Source of the DNA: Brenneria goodwinii
GTDB lineage: Bacteria; Pseudomonadota; Gammaproteobacteria; Enterobacterales; Enterobacteriaceae
Length of the DNA stretch: 64,000 nucleotides
Direction: 5' to 3'
Assembly: GCF_002291445.1 (NCBI RefSeq)
Contig: NZ_CP014137.1
Location: 3,038,001-3,102,000 of the forward strand
The notes beneath the pieces are model-generated. The model searched no databases. It worked only from the letters and a program-made list of their open reading frames with translations, and was not told the origin of the DNA. Both the position numbers and the translations under genes were made by a program. Below are positions 51,622 to 63,000 of this stretch, in pieces (positions within the stretch are counted from its first letter, which is position 1; every line of letters starts with the position of its first letter).

Positions 51622-53505
51622 TCAGACATTCCCGTCATTTTCCGCCGACATTAGCGCCATGATTCGCTCAACCAGCCCGCTATGACGCTGGGTCGGCGTT
51701 TTCACCGCCCGACACAAAATGTTTATGTCCGCGTACAGCGACAAGCGCTGACGCGCGCGGGTAATGGCGGTATAAACCAGTTCGCGTGTTAATACCGGCA
51801 GATAATGATTCGGCAATATCAGCGAGGTATGTTCGAATTCCGACCCCTGCGATTTATGCACCGTCATCGCATAGGCCGTATCGTGCGGCGGTAAACGGCT
51901 CGGGGCCACGGCCTTGGTTTTGCCGCTGGGCAGTTGGAAATAGACCCGCGGTTCCCCCTTTTCACCCGGCATGGTAATACCGATATCGCCATTAAAGAGC
52001 CCCAGCACCGCATCATTACGCTCGATCATCACCGGACGGCCGATATACCAGCGATTAAGCGGATTACGGCTGCGTTGGATCAGCCCGGCCTGATGTAATG
52101 CCTGCTCAATCCGCTGGTTAAGCCCCGCCACGCCAAACGGCCCTTCACGCAGAGCACACAGTTGGCGATAGCGTTGAAAAGCCAGCAAAACCGCCTCCGG
52201 CCCCGCATCGGCGGCAATAAGCCGTAAATAATCCCGGTAACCTTCAATGCACTGCGCCAGCATCTGCTGGTAATCTTCCGTCGTATCCAGCGGACGACAG
52301 GCGATATCCGTAAACGCACCGTTCAACACCGCCGTCACTCGCCTGTCATCGCCATTATTCACCGCCAGGGCCAATTGCCCGATGCCGGAATGCCGATCAA
52401 AACGATAGCTTTTGCGCAACAGACAAATGCTATCCCCCACGGTTACCCGGTTTTCGGCCCCGTCATCATCAAGCCGACAGCCGGTCAAGCGCTGTAGCTG
52501 CTGCGCCCTTGTCCGGCTGTAGCCCGCCTCGGCAAAGCGGCAGATATCCCCCAGCACCGCGCCCGCCTCCACCGAGGCCAGCTGATCGCGATCGCCCAGA
52601 AAGATGACTTTTGCCTGTTCGGGCAACGCGGCAATCAGATTCGCCATCATCGGCAGATCAACCATTGAGGCTTCGTCCACCACCAGGACATCAAGGTGTA
52701 ACGGATTCCCGCGATGATGGCGCAAACGTTGACTATCAGGCACCGCGCCCAATAAACGGTGCAGCGTCGTCGCCTCCTGCGGAAAGCGGTCGCGATGGGC
52801 CTGGCTTAGCGATAGGTTATTCAACGCCGCGCCCAGCGACTCGGTTAACCGAGCCGCTGCTTTCCCCGTCGGCGCCGCCAGTTGAATACGCAACGCCGCT
52901 CCCGCATTAAGCTGAATCAACGCGGCCAATAGTTTGGCGACCGTGGTGGTCTTACCGGTGCCGGGTCCACCGGAAATCACGGTGATGCGCCGGGTCAACG
53001 CCACGGCGGCGGCGATTTTCTGCCAGTCGGTTTCACCGCCGGCCGGCGGGAACAGGCTATCAAGCACCGTGCGGATATGCGGTTCATCGACCGAAGGCGC
53101 GTGATATTCACCGGCAATAAACCGCGCGACCTGCCCTTCGCTCTGCCAGCTGCGCTGCAAATAGAGATTTTGTTGCTGCAATACCAGCGGCGTCGGGCTA
53201 TTGCCGTCACTGACCGCCGGGGAAGCCGACAAGCACTGCCGCCAGCCGGCGGCGTCCATCTGACCGGCCGCCTCCCATACCGACTGCGCCAATTCACGAT
53301 CGCGGCCATCAAACAGCAGCTCGGGCTGTAATACCGGCAACGGCAGGCAAACGTGCCCGGCGCCGGACTGCGCGCTCAAACAGGCGGCGGCCAGCAGTAA
53401 TTGAGGGTTGTCATCATCCGCCAGCATTCTGGCAAACTGGATATCCAGCGGACGCAGAAGCCGACGCTGCAATGCCGTTTCGAGTAACTCAATCATGACG
53501 GGCAT
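51622..53505 (-). CDS. recD: Exodeoxyribonuclease V subunit RecD
   Basis: RecD is the 5'-3' helicase of RecBCD and is needed for its nuclease action before Chi. The 627-residue protein is an SF1B helicase: Walker A SGGPGTGKTTTVAKLL at about 178-192, VLVVDEASMVDLPMM (motif II), VIFLGDRDQLASVEAGAVLGD (motif III) and the C-terminal YAMTVHKSQGSEFEH and LVYTAITRARQRLSLY (motifs V and VI). Slightly longer than E. coli (608). It overlaps the end of recB by 17 nt. Confidence 0.96.
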   Translation of the reverse strand: MPVMIELLETALQRRLLRPLDIQFARMLADDDNPQLLLAAACLSAQSGAGHVCLPLPVLQPELLFDGRDRELAQSVWEAAGQMDAAGWRQCLSASPAVSDGNSPTPLVLQQQNLYLQRSWQSEGQVARFIAGEYHAPSVDEPHIRTVLDSLFPPAGGETDWQKIAAAVALTRRITVISGGPGTGKTTTVAKLLAALIQLNAGAALRIQLAAPTGKAAARLTESLGAALNNLSLSQAHRDRFPQEATTLHRLLGAVPDSQRLRHHRGNPLHLDVLVVDEASMVDLPMMANLIAALPEQAKVIFLGDRDQLASVEAGAVLGDICRFAEAGYSRTRAQQLQRLTGCRLDDDGAENRVTVGDSICLLRKSYRFDRHSGIGQLALAVNNGDDRRVTAVLNGAFTDIACRPLDTTEDYQQMLAQCIEGYRDYLRLIAADAGPEAVLLAFQRYRQLCALREGPFGVAGLNQRIEQALHQAGLIQRSRNPLNRWYIGRPVMIERNDAVLGLFNGDIGITMPGEKGEPRVYFQLPSGKTKAVAPSRLPPHDTAYAMTVHKSQGSEFEHTSLILPNHYLPVLTRELVYTAITRARQRLSLYADINILCRAVKTPTQRHSGLVERIMALMSAENDGNV

Positions 53506-56500
53506 CCTCTATCAGCGTTCCGGCGAAGAGCCGATCCAACCCGGTGATAAAGGCTTGCGGCGGACGAAAATAAAACACGCCGTTACCGGGAGCGTTTTCA
53601 TCAACGCCGCGCAAAAACAGGTAAAACACGCCGCCAAAGTGACGGTCATAGTCATAACCGGCAATGCGGTGGCGTAAATAGCGGTGCAGCGCCAGACTAT
53701 AAAGCTGATATTGCAAATCATAACGATGTTCCGCCATGGCCTGCCTCATGGCTGACTGCGTGTAAGCGCTCGCATCCGCGCCCAGCCAGTTGGATTTATA
53801 ATCCAGCAGGTAATAGCGCCCTTGCCAGCGGAACACCAGATCGATAAACCCTTTCAGCATCCCCTTAACCTGTTGAAACGACAGAGGCGGGCACTGAGCG
53901 GATAAGGGATCATATTGCTTTGCCAGGCGATCGAACCGCGCCGCCTGCATCGGCGCCTGAATCGGCAGATAAAACTGGAGCTCCGCCTGCTTATGCCGGG
54001 GATCGAGCGCAGACAGCGTGATCCCCTCGTCATTCAGGGGCGTGGTCAACACCCGGTCTATCCACTGTTGCAATACGGGCAGCCAGACCTCCTCCAACCC
54101 TTGCAACTGCAGTTGTTCTGCCAGCCAGCCTTCATCAACCGGCTGCGTGAAATCCAGCGTCTCAAACAAACTATGTAAAAACGTGCCGGGGCTCGCGCCG
54201 CGCGGGAAGGTGTGCGGCGTAAACTGCGTTTCCGGCTCTTGCTGCCGCTCGCCCATCGCTTCAATATCCAGACGCGGTATCAGCTCCTGAACGGCGGAAG
54301 AACCGTGCTGCTGCAAGCCGGTATAACTGGTCACCCGCCAGCCATCACTTAGCGTCCGTTCGCTGCGGCGCGCCAGCAATTCAGGTTTGTCCGGCTCGCT
54401 CGGCCGCCAGGGGCGTTCATCGTCGGTCTGTACCGGCGTCAATACCACGCCGTCGCCCACCATCCCTTCAAGTTCGGCGATCAACGCGGCTACATCCGCT
54501 TCTTCTCCGCGCTGGAGCAGATATCCCAGCGCGCTGTGGTGCATATCGCTGCCCGCCGTTTTCTTACGTGAACGCTGCAGCGGGGCGACGCCAACGCTAC
54601 AGTGATAAATGGAGCGGGTCAGCGCCACATACAGCAGGCGCAAATCTTCCGCCAGGCGCTCCTCTTCCGCCAGCGCCCGGCTTTCTTCGCTGTTGTCCAG
54701 ATCCAATAACGCCTGATAGGTATTTCTGTCGTGATAAATCCCTTGCGACTGCTCGCGGAAATTACTGATAAACGGCAGCCAGACCAGCGGATATTCCAAT
54801 CCTTTGGATTTATGAATCGTCACGATCTGCACCAGATGGCGATCGCTTTCCAGACGAAGCTGCTGATTATCCGCCTGTGGATTCGGCTGGATGATCTGTT
54901 GCGACAGCCAGCGCACTAACGCGTGCTCGCTGTCCAATGCCGATGAGGCGTCCTGCAATAATTCGCCGATATGCAGAATATCCGTCAACCGGCGTTCGCC
55001 ATCGGCGCTGGCCAGCAGATTTTCCGCCAACTGGTGACGGCTGATCAACGCGCGCAGCATCGGCAATACCCCTCGCTGCTGCCAAAGCGTGCGATAACCG
55101 GCGAATTCATCAACCAGGGCATCCCACACGACTTCGCTGCGGCTTAACGTATCCACCGCCTGCGCGTCCAGGCCCATTAGGGATGTGGCCATAGCGCTGC
55201 GTAATGTTCTCTCCTGCTCCGGCGTCAGCACGGCTTGCAGCAGCCACAAAATGTCGCGGGCTTCCGGCGTAGTAAAAACGCTGTCGCGATTGGAAAGATA
55301 AACCGACGGAATCGACAGTCTGCTGAGCGCGTCTCGCACCAGCGCGGCTTCATGGCGGCTGCGCACCAGAACGCTCATATCCGAAGCCTGAACCGGACGC
55401 CGCGTTTTAACGCTCTCTAACCAGGCTTCATTGCGCTGGCTGGCCGCCAGCCAGTCTCTGATTTGCGCGGCGCATTGCCGGGCCATCAGTTGCTGATAGT
55501 CACCCACGCCGATAGACTCGCTTCCCGTCAGCCATAGCTGAAGCGCCGGTTGAGCTTTTCCGCCCAGGTTGAAAACCAGATCGCGTTTCGGTTCCGCGGG
55601 GGAAACGGCAAGAAAAGGAATATCTTTAAAGATAAAGGGATGCTCAAGACGCTGAAATAAATGGTTAACGCCGCGCACCATCTGGTGTGATGAACGCCAG
55701 TTGGTATCCAGCGTGTAATGCGCGCTCACTTCAGAGCGGGCGCGCATGTAGGTGAAAATATCCGCGCCGCGGAATGCATAGATCGCCTGTTTCGGATCGC
55801 CGATCAACAGCAGACCGCACTGCGGCTGCCCGATATACAGTGTACGGAAAATACGGTATTGCTGGGGGTCGGTATCCTGAAACTCGTCGATCATCGCCAC
55901 CGGATAACGCTCCCGAATCGAGCCAGCGAGTTGTTCTCCGCCCGGCTGCTGCAACGCCTCATCCAACCGGCTCAGCAAATCATCGAATCCCAGTTCCGCC
56001 CGCTGGCGTTTTTCCTCCCGCACGGAACGGCGGATTTCACTCAGCGCCCGCACAATCACCAAATCACGCAGAGAAAGCGAAGTAGCCAGCAACGTATCCG
56101 TCGCCGCAAACACTGCGTGTACCGGCGGCTCCCCTTTTTTGGTTTTTTCTATCAGCGCCTGCTGACTAAACCTGTCCAGCTCTTTCGGTAACTGATAATC
56201 CTGCGTTGGTTGTTCCGCCCACAGGGTCACTTTCTGTACCCAGTTGGGCAAATGCTTGCTGCTGTAACTGCGTTTGTCCACGCCGGAAGCGCTAATCAGC
56301 GATTCCAGATCCGCCGAGGCGGCCAGCCATTGCTGCTTAAAGGCATCAATCGCCGCAACGATTTTCTGATGGCGGCTCAGCAGCGTTTCATCATCCTGCG
56401 GCGAACTGCGCAAAACCGGCGTTTCGCCATGCAGATAGGGCATCAGATCGGCCAATAAACTCTCGGGCCCGTTCCACTCCTGCCCCACGACGCGCGCCAC

Positions 56501-57037
56501 ATCTACCGGTAAAGGATAGCAATAGCGGCGCCAGAAATCGGCGCAGGCCTGACGGCGCAGCGGCTGCTCATCTTCAATCAATTCCTGTTCAAACAGCACG
56601 CCGGATTCAAAGGCGTTGGTGCTCAACATCCGCTGACAAAAACCATGAATGGTATGGATAGCGGCCTCATCCATTTGCCGTTCAGCGGCAAGCAAGACAT
56701 CCGCCGCATCGACAGGATCCGGGATCTCGGCCAGCAGCATGGACAGCAGCGGATCCCGGCTTTCCCCACGAATACAGGCTATCCGCAGGGCGTGGATCTT
56801 CTCGCGGATACGTTCACGCAGCTCTTCCGTGGCGGCCTCGGTGAAGGTCACCACCAGAATTTCCTCTACCAGCAACGGCCGTGGATAAGCCGACTGCCCG
56901 CCCAATCCCAACAGCAGGCGTAAATAAAGCGCGGCAAGCGTGTACGTTTTCCCTGTCCCGGCCGACGCCTCAATCAGCCGCTCCCCAAGGAGCGGCAACG
57001 TCAGGACGTTTAATGATTGCGGCGCGGCGGGCTTCAT
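53489..57037 (-). CDS. recB: Exodeoxyribonuclease V subunit RecB
   Basis: RecB is the 3'-5' helicase and sole nuclease of RecBCD and loads RecA after Chi. The 1182-residue protein equals the E. coli size. UvrD-like helicase motifs are EASAGTGKTYTLAALYLRL (Walker A, residues 24-31), MIDEFQDTDPQQYRIF (motif II), and the LYVALTRSIYHC segment (motif VI). The C-terminal nuclease domain has YYLLDYKSNWLG with catalytic Asp and Lys. It overlaps ptrA by 4 nt (ATGA) and recD by 17 nt. Confidence 0.97.
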   Translation of the reverse strand: MKPAAPQSLNVLTLPLLGERLIEASAGTGKTYTLAALYLRLLLGLGGQSAYPRPLLVEEILVVTFTEAATEELRERIREKIHALRIACIRGESRDPLLSMLLAEIPDPVDAADVLLAAERQMDEAAIHTIHGFCQRMLSTNAFESGVLFEQELIEDEQPLRRQACADFWRRYCYPLPVDVARVVGQEWNGPESLLADLMPYLHGETPVLRSSPQDDETLLSRHQKIVAAIDAFKQQWLAASADLESLISASGVDKRSYSSKHLPNWVQKVTLWAEQPTQDYQLPKELDRFSQQALIEKTKKGEPPVHAVFAATDTLLATSLSLRDLVIVRALSEIRRSVREEKRQRAELGFDDLLSRLDEALQQPGGEQLAGSIRERYPVAMIDEFQDTDPQQYRIFRTLYIGQPQCGLLLIGDPKQAIYAFRGADIFTYMRARSEVSAHYTLDTNWRSSHQMVRGVNHLFQRLEHPFIFKDIPFLAVSPAEPKRDLVFNLGGKAQPALQLWLTGSESIGVGDYQQLMARQCAAQIRDWLAASQRNEAWLESVKTRRPVQASDMSVLVRSRHEAALVRDALSRLSIPSVYLSNRDSVFTTPEARDILWLLQAVLTPEQERTLRSAMATSLMGLDAQAVDTLSRSEVVWDALVDEFAGYRTLWQQRGVLPMLRALISRHQLAENLLASADGERRLTDILHIGELLQDASSALDSEHALVRWLSQQIIQPNPQADNQQLRLESDRHLVQIVTIHKSKGLEYPLVWLPFISNFREQSQGIYHDRNTYQALLDLDNSEESRALAEEERLAEDLRLLYVALTRSIYHCSVGVAPLQRSRKKTAGSDMHHSALGYLLQRGEEADVAALIAELEGMVGDGVVLTPVQTDDERPWRPSEPDKPELLARRSERTLSDGWRVTSYTGLQQHGSSAVQELIPRLDIEAMGERQQEPETQFTPHTFPRGASPGTFLHSLFETLDFTQPVDEGWLAEQLQLQGLEEVWLPVLQQWIDRVLTTPLNDEGITLSALDPRHKQAELQFYLPIQAPMQAARFDRLAKQYDPLSAQCPPLSFQQVKGMLKGFIDLVFRWQGRYYLLDYKSNWLGADASAYTQSAMRQAMAEHRYDLQYQLYSLALHRYLRHRIAGYDYDRHFGGVFYLFLRGVDENAPGNGVFYFRPPQAFITGLDRLFAGTLIEDARHD

Positions 57038-59982
57038 TTTTGCCCGCCCGCGTTCGTGGCTTCCACCGCGGCTTCACGCTTCTCAGCCGCGCTCTCCTGT
57101 GACGGCGCTTGTTGCAACGGCAGCGTTTTTTGCAGCGAAGACATATTCGGATAGGTATGCCATCCCTGTGGCGCGGCATATTCCGCCTTGCCATGATGGC
57201 TGCCGGAGATTTGCGATAATACCGCCAGCCCTTCCGGCTGCAGCGCCCGCTGGAAGAAATCGGCCAGTTGATCCACCGTGAGCGGTTTTATTTCCGCGAT
57301 GATCTTCTCACGGGTATCAAAGGCGAAGTTTTCCCGGTTCAGATCGTTACGCAGGCGGCTTATCTCTTCGTCCAGCGTCTGCGGACGCTGGCTCAGCTCG
57401 TTGATGATGCCTTGCTTGTACTGGGCGAAATCTTCCGCACTCATCGCACGCAGCCGTTTTTCCGCTTTCTGATAGAAGTCCTGATAACGTTGGTACAGAT
57501 AGGCCGGCTGTTTGCTGTTGCTTTGCAGCAGGAAACCAATCCCCCACTGCCGCCCAACCGATATCGGGAAAGCAAACACCGCATAGCCGAGCTGCTCTTC
57601 CGTTCTCAACTGGCTGTAGAACCAGGGCTGAATAATCTGTCCCAGCGTAGAGCTATAGGCCATGCTTTGCGTTTCGCTATATCCGGTCGGGATATAGACC
57701 GCCGCCAAAGCCGAATCGGTGCTGCTCCCCGCTTTTTGCAAATTAGCCCGCTGCGGTTTACTGATGTTAACCTCGTCGCTGCGCTGCAGGTTTTCCCCGC
57801 GGCTCTTTATATGAGCTTTCAAGGTCTGCGCCAATTCAACCACTTTCTCCGGCAGTAAATTCCCCACCACCAGCATTTCCGGCGTGGCTTTTTGCAATAA
57901 CGCGTTCCGGTAATCAACAATCTCCTGCAGACGAATAGTCTTTAACAGTTCGCGCCGCTCGGCGCGTTCGGTATACGGCACCTGCGACAGCAGTTGTATT
58001 GGCTGAATGGCCTGTTCGAACGCTTTCGCCTTTTCCGCCGCGTCCAACTGTTCCATATACCAGGATTTCGCCTGCTGCAGTTGTTCCTCGGTTGGAATGA
58101 AAGAGGCGTAGCCATCCACCAGCGCCAGCAGCAACTGAGGCAATCGTTGGGTGTAGCCGTTGGCGTTGATCGCCAGGCCGTCATTGTTTGTGGTGGAGAA
58201 GCTGATACCGCCGATTGACGCCTGATAACTCAACTCATCCAGCGCCAGGCCGGCCAGATAATCATTCAGCGCGAACAGTACCTGATTGCGCGCCGTACTT
58301 CTGGCTTCGTTGTTGCGCAAAAGCAAGGTGATCTGCGCCTTGGGTTCATCGGCAAAATAGCGGCTGGGCATATACAACACGCGCAAGCCCGGCTGTTGCA
58401 GCAGCATTTGCGGATGCGTGATGCTGGTATCCGCTTTGATCAGGGAGAAATCATCCGGGATATAGGGATTGATGGCGGGTAAGGTCAATGAAATATTCTG
58501 TCCCAACTGCCGCCACTTGGCAAACGTCGCGTCAGGAATGCTATCGACCTCATAAGGCGCATCAACAAAATACGCGACTTTGTTATGGGGCTCGTTCGGG
58601 CTGATCAACCAGATACGCGCGTTCTGCGGGGTCATATAATCCAACCGCTCGGCAATCGCCTTGGGATCGTATTGGTCGGCCAGATACATGGCGTCCAGCG
58701 TATGCTCCACCGGCACCCGCAACATGGTATCCACCAGCCACTCGATATAATCCATATCGCGGCTGATGGAGGGATAGCGGAAATCCAGATCCAGCACCCG
58801 GGCTATCTCATCAAAATAGCGCTGTTGGATCCCTTCCCGGCGCACCTGCTGCAGGTAATTGAATATTGCCGCGATAACCTCATCGCGCTGTGCCAGGCCT
58901 TTATCCGTTAAAGAGACCGAAATGGCGAAAACACCGCCATTGCGATCGATAACCGGATCGGAACCTGCGCCGATCGATTCAATCAACCCTTCCTTCTGCA
59001 GCCAGTCTGACAGCGTATTCTGGCTGCGGTTGCCGATCAGATAGCTGATATAGGTATCCGTTTTACTGCGAAACGCCTGGCTGTTGTTATCCACCCGGAA
59101 CTCAATGCGCAACTGCTTGCGTGGCTGAGCCGGAACATAGTGGATCATGATGCCGCGCTGCTTCTCCGTGGCCGCCGGTACGGTGATTGGCGGCACGACG
59201 GCATTGTGATTGGCAATACGGCCAAAGGTTTCCGTCGCCAGTTTTGCCAGAGACGGTAAAGGCTGATTACTGTAAATCACCCCTTTCATCAGGTTGGCTG
59301 AATAATAACGCTGGTAAAACTTCACCAGTTCGTCATGCAATTTGCTGCCGGGCTTATCGCTCAGGGTTTCAAGATTACCGCCGGAGAAGCGTGAACTGGG
59401 GTGTGCCGGATTTAACGTCTCCGACCCTACCTGCGCCATACGATGACCGTCACGGGAACGCGCCATGGTCAATTCCGCATTAACCGCATGACGTTCGCGA
59501 TCGGCGTTGACCGGATCGAGCAAAGGTTCGGCAATGGCGTCAGCCAGGCGATCGACCGCCGGTTGCAACGCATCGTTTTCAACTTCCAGATAAAACGCCG
59601 TCCGATAAGATGCCGTGCTGGCATTGTGGCTGCCGCCGTGTTTCTTTAGGAATTCGGCAAGGGCTTCCGGTTGGGGATAGCGTTTGGATCCCATCAGAAC
59701 CATATGTTCAAGATAGTGGGCCAGGCCGAGCTGACTATCCGGATCCTCCAGCGATCCTACCGGTAACGCCAAGGATGCCAGAGACTTCGTGGCCTGCGGA
59801 TCGGAAACCAACAGCACGGTCATGCCGTTATCCAGTTTTATCGCCTGATACTGACGCGGGTCTTTTTCACTTTTTCGGATGGTTTGAGCCAGAGGTTGCC
59901 AACCGGTCTCAGCCCAACTCAACGGAAGCCAGAAAGTAAATAAAAAAAACAATCCGGTAATCCAGACAAACTGCTTACGCAT
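57034..59982 (-). CDS. ptrA: Protease III (pitrilysin) PtrA
   Basis: PtrA is a periplasmic zinc protease that cuts small peptides such as insulin chains; it has no known role in recombination though it lies inside the rec cluster. The ATG at 59982 follows GGAG by 6 nt. The 982-residue precursor has a Sec signal peptide ending LSWA, then ETGWQPLAQTIRKSEKD. The inverted zinc motif is HYLEH (His89, Glu92, His93). It has four M16-type repeats, the last two inactive. The C terminus has about 20 extra residues rich in Ala, Gln and Glu compared with E. coli (962). Confidence 0.96.
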   Translation of the reverse strand: MRKQFVWITGLFFLFTFWLPLSWAETGWQPLAQTIRKSEKDPRQYQAIKLDNGMTVLLVSDPQATKSLASLALPVGSLEDPDSQLGLAHYLEHMVLMGSKRYPQPEALAEFLKKHGGSHNASTASYRTAFYLEVENDALQPAVDRLADAIAEPLLDPVNADRERHAVNAELTMARSRDGHRMAQVGSETLNPAHPSSRFSGGNLETLSDKPGSKLHDELVKFYQRYYSANLMKGVIYSNQPLPSLAKLATETFGRIANHNAVVPPITVPAATEKQRGIMIHYVPAQPRKQLRIEFRVDNNSQAFRSKTDTYISYLIGNRSQNTLSDWLQKEGLIESIGAGSDPVIDRNGGVFAISVSLTDKGLAQRDEVIAAIFNYLQQVRREGIQQRYFDEIARVLDLDFRYPSISRDMDYIEWLVDTMLRVPVEHTLDAMYLADQYDPKAIAERLDYMTPQNARIWLISPNEPHNKVAYFVDAPYEVDSIPDATFAKWRQLGQNISLTLPAINPYIPDDFSLIKADTSITHPQMLLQQPGLRVLYMPSRYFADEPKAQITLLLRNNEARSTARNQVLFALNDYLAGLALDELSYQASIGGISFSTTNNDGLAINANGYTQRLPQLLLALVDGYASFIPTEEQLQQAKSWYMEQLDAAEKAKAFEQAIQPIQLLSQVPYTERAERRELLKTIRLQEIVDYRNALLQKATPEMLVVGNLLPEKVVELAQTLKAHIKSRGENLQRSDEVNISKPQRANLQKAGSSTDSALAAVYIPTGYSETQSMAYSSTLGQIIQPWFYSQLRTEEQLGYAVFAFPISVGRQWGIGFLLQSNSKQPAYLYQRYQDFYQKAEKRLRAMSAEDFAQYKQGIINELSQRPQTLDEEISRLRNDLNRENFAFDTREKIIAEIKPLTVDQLADFFQRALQPEGLAVLSQISGSHHGKAEYAAPQGWHTYPNMSSLQKTLPLQQAPSQESAAEKREAAVEATNAGGQK

Positions 59983-60083
59983 GCATCTCTCCAATAGCCT
60001 TCACGTCAATCACTCGATATCCCCTCAATCTTTCAAACCGCGGAAGCGTCGGCTCCCGCCTCCTGAAATATATCAGGTATAAA

Positions 60084-63000
60084 TCAAACCAGATTAGAAC
60101 GGATTGGCGGCAGTAACCAGGTTTGCGCCGCTTCAATAATTTCTTCCATACGCTTTTCATCCAACTCACGGACGATCCGCTGCAGGTAGTAATCTTCGCC
60201 CTCGCCCGGCATGCCCATATTGCCTTGCCAAGCCTGTAAAAACTTGGCGCGTGCCTTACTTTGTGTTTCTTCATCCCATTGAATACTATCACTTTCACGG
60301 TCATAGCATTGAGCCAGCCAGGCGCTGCCCGACTTGTTCAGCAGCAATAACGGTTTGTTCATCCCTTGCTGGTAGCCCGCCAGCATCAGCTGCAGATATT
60401 CCCGCGCCTGTTCGGCGGACATGGGGGCAAAACGCCAGGCGGTGTTATCACGCCCGAACATCCGGCTTTCTCCCTGCCCGCCGGCCAGACAGTAGGCCAG
60501 ATGCTCCAGCCAGAGGGTAATGCCGTCCGTCATCGACAATTTTCCCGGCCGCCAGCGCAATAGACCATCATGCTGCACCTGAGACAGCCAGCCGCTGACG
60601 CGCACGTCATCAAGCTGGATATCGACTTCCAGGCTCTCCGCCGTTTTGCCCGACGCCAGCTCTTCGCGTATTCGTTCCGCCAGCGCCGACATTTCCTGCT
60701 GCTGAGTCTGCCAGTATAGTTCGCCAAATGCGCCGTACGGCAACCCGCCCGCCGCACGGATTCGCCGGTATAACCGCTCGGGATCGCCTTGCTCTATCAG
60801 GGTGTTAAGCAACTCGGTATTCAGTTGATAGCGGCTCAAGTTATCCACGATAAACGGCTCTTCATCAAGCAGTTCATCATTTTGCAGCATGAAGTTCACG
60901 CCGAGCCGAAGTTGGAAGAAAGCCCGAACCGGATGACGATAAAAACGTCTCAGATCGTCCAGACTGACATCGGTATAGCGTTCCAATGGCAATTCCCGAT
61001 CGAATTCAGGCTGCGACTGCCCCTGCCGGTTCGCCGCTGCCAGCCACTCCGCCGCAAAGCTCTGCGGCACGGGAGGAAGAAAGTTTTTCTCATCAAACGG
61101 CATACGGCTATGTTCTTGACACAAATGTTGTGCGACACGTTCCGCGCTGGTATCAATATCCCACTCCCGGTCTTGCGGCAGGCAGTGGCTTTGCGCAATA
61201 TACTCAACCAGCTCGCTAACCAATACGGAAGGATAACGGCGGGTATTATCCTGTATCGAGCGGCCGATATAGCTGATATAGAGCTTGCGCTGCGCCGAAA
61301 GCAGCGCTTCCAGAAACAGGTAGCGATCGTCATCGCGCCGGCTGCGATCGCCGCGCTGAATTTTGCGACCCATCAGATCAAACCCCTGCGGAGGCAACGT
61401 CCGTGGGTATACGCCGTCATTCATTCCCAGCAGGCAGACGACTTTGAATGGAATGGAACGCATGGGCATCAGGGTACAAAAGTTGATGGATCCCGCCAGA
61501 AAACGCTGGCTGAGCCGTTCCTGATCGAGCCGGCGGGAAAGTTCATCCCGCAGTAGCGAAACGGGAACCAGCTGCGGATAACGGGCCGCGGTTCCCGTGC
61601 CGATGATATGCTGCCACTGCTTTTCGATCAGCGCCAACGCCGCTTCGGTGTCGCTGTCCGCATCAAAAAAGGTATCAATCAACTGACGGCATAGAGGCAG
61701 CCATTCGGTCAGGGTGCGGGATTGCCGCAAACGATGACGCCATTGGCTAAGCTGCATCAGCAACTCCGCCAGTTGGCCGGCAAGCTCGGCGACCAGACCG
61801 CTGGATTCGTCATAGGGCAGCACGCCTTGCCAATCACCGGCATTGCTGTCCATGGCGTAGCCCAACAGCATTCTCGTCAAGCCAAAACGCCAGGTATGCT
61901 GCCCGGTGGCCGGCAGCATTAACTCGCGCACATTGTCGTCATCCAGTCCCCAGCGGATACCGGACTCCACCACCCACAGGCGCAAACGCCGCAGCCCCTC
62001 TTCCTGAATGCCGAAACGGGCGGCCAGCGCCGGCACTTCCAGCAGGGCCAGAACCTGTTCGGCGGTAAATCGGCTATTGGGTAAATCAAGCAGGCTAATC
62101 ACCGCCTGTAACGCAGGATGGGCATGGCGTGCCCGCTGATCGGAAATGGCGAAAGGCAGATAGCGCTCTTCAGCCGCGTTGCCAAACACCGCCTGAATAA
62201 AGGGCGTATAGCTGTCGATATCCGCCATCATCACGATAATATCGCGGGGGGTAAGCTCTTCGTCGTCGGCCATCATGGCCAGCAATTGGTCGTGCAGCAC
62301 TTCAACTTCGCGCTGCGGGCTGTGACAGGCGTGCAAATCAATAGAGCGATCGTCCGGCGTCAGCGGACGTTTCCGGCGGCTGGTTTCCAAAGCGGCTTTA
62401 CTGAGCGCCACCACGCTGTGATCTTCCAACTCCAGGATATCGCGCTGTACCGTTTGCAGCAGGTTGCCGCTATCCACATCGACAAACGCATCCACCTCCT
62501 GCACATCGTCAAGCTCGGCAAGCAGATAAAGGTGATCGCGGCCTAACTTACCCCAGGATGCCAATAGCGGGTTATTGACCTGCTGCAGACCTTCCGTATC
62601 AAACAGTGAATCAGCCTGCTGCGGATCGCGGAATAGCGGACGATAATCCTCCGCGGGTATGTTGTCCCAGCGATGCAGCCGACGTTGGCGGGATTTCAGC
62701 TTGGCCAGAAACTTATAATCCTGAATATCGCTCCAGTAATCGCGGCAGGGATTGGTAAACAGCAGATGAACGTCAATATGTCGAGCCAGCGCGCGCAAGG
62801 CCTGCAAATAGACGGGCGGCAAGGCGGAAATACCGCAGATAAATACGCGTGGCGGCAATCCCGGCGGACAAGCGGCCGCCTGATCCAGCCTTTTAATAAA
62901 GCGCTGGTACAAATTGGCGTGGTTCCACTCCGGCTGCCCCAGCTCACGGGTATAATTCAACAGCGCGCGCCAGGATGCCGACTGCCACTGTTGGTTGGCC

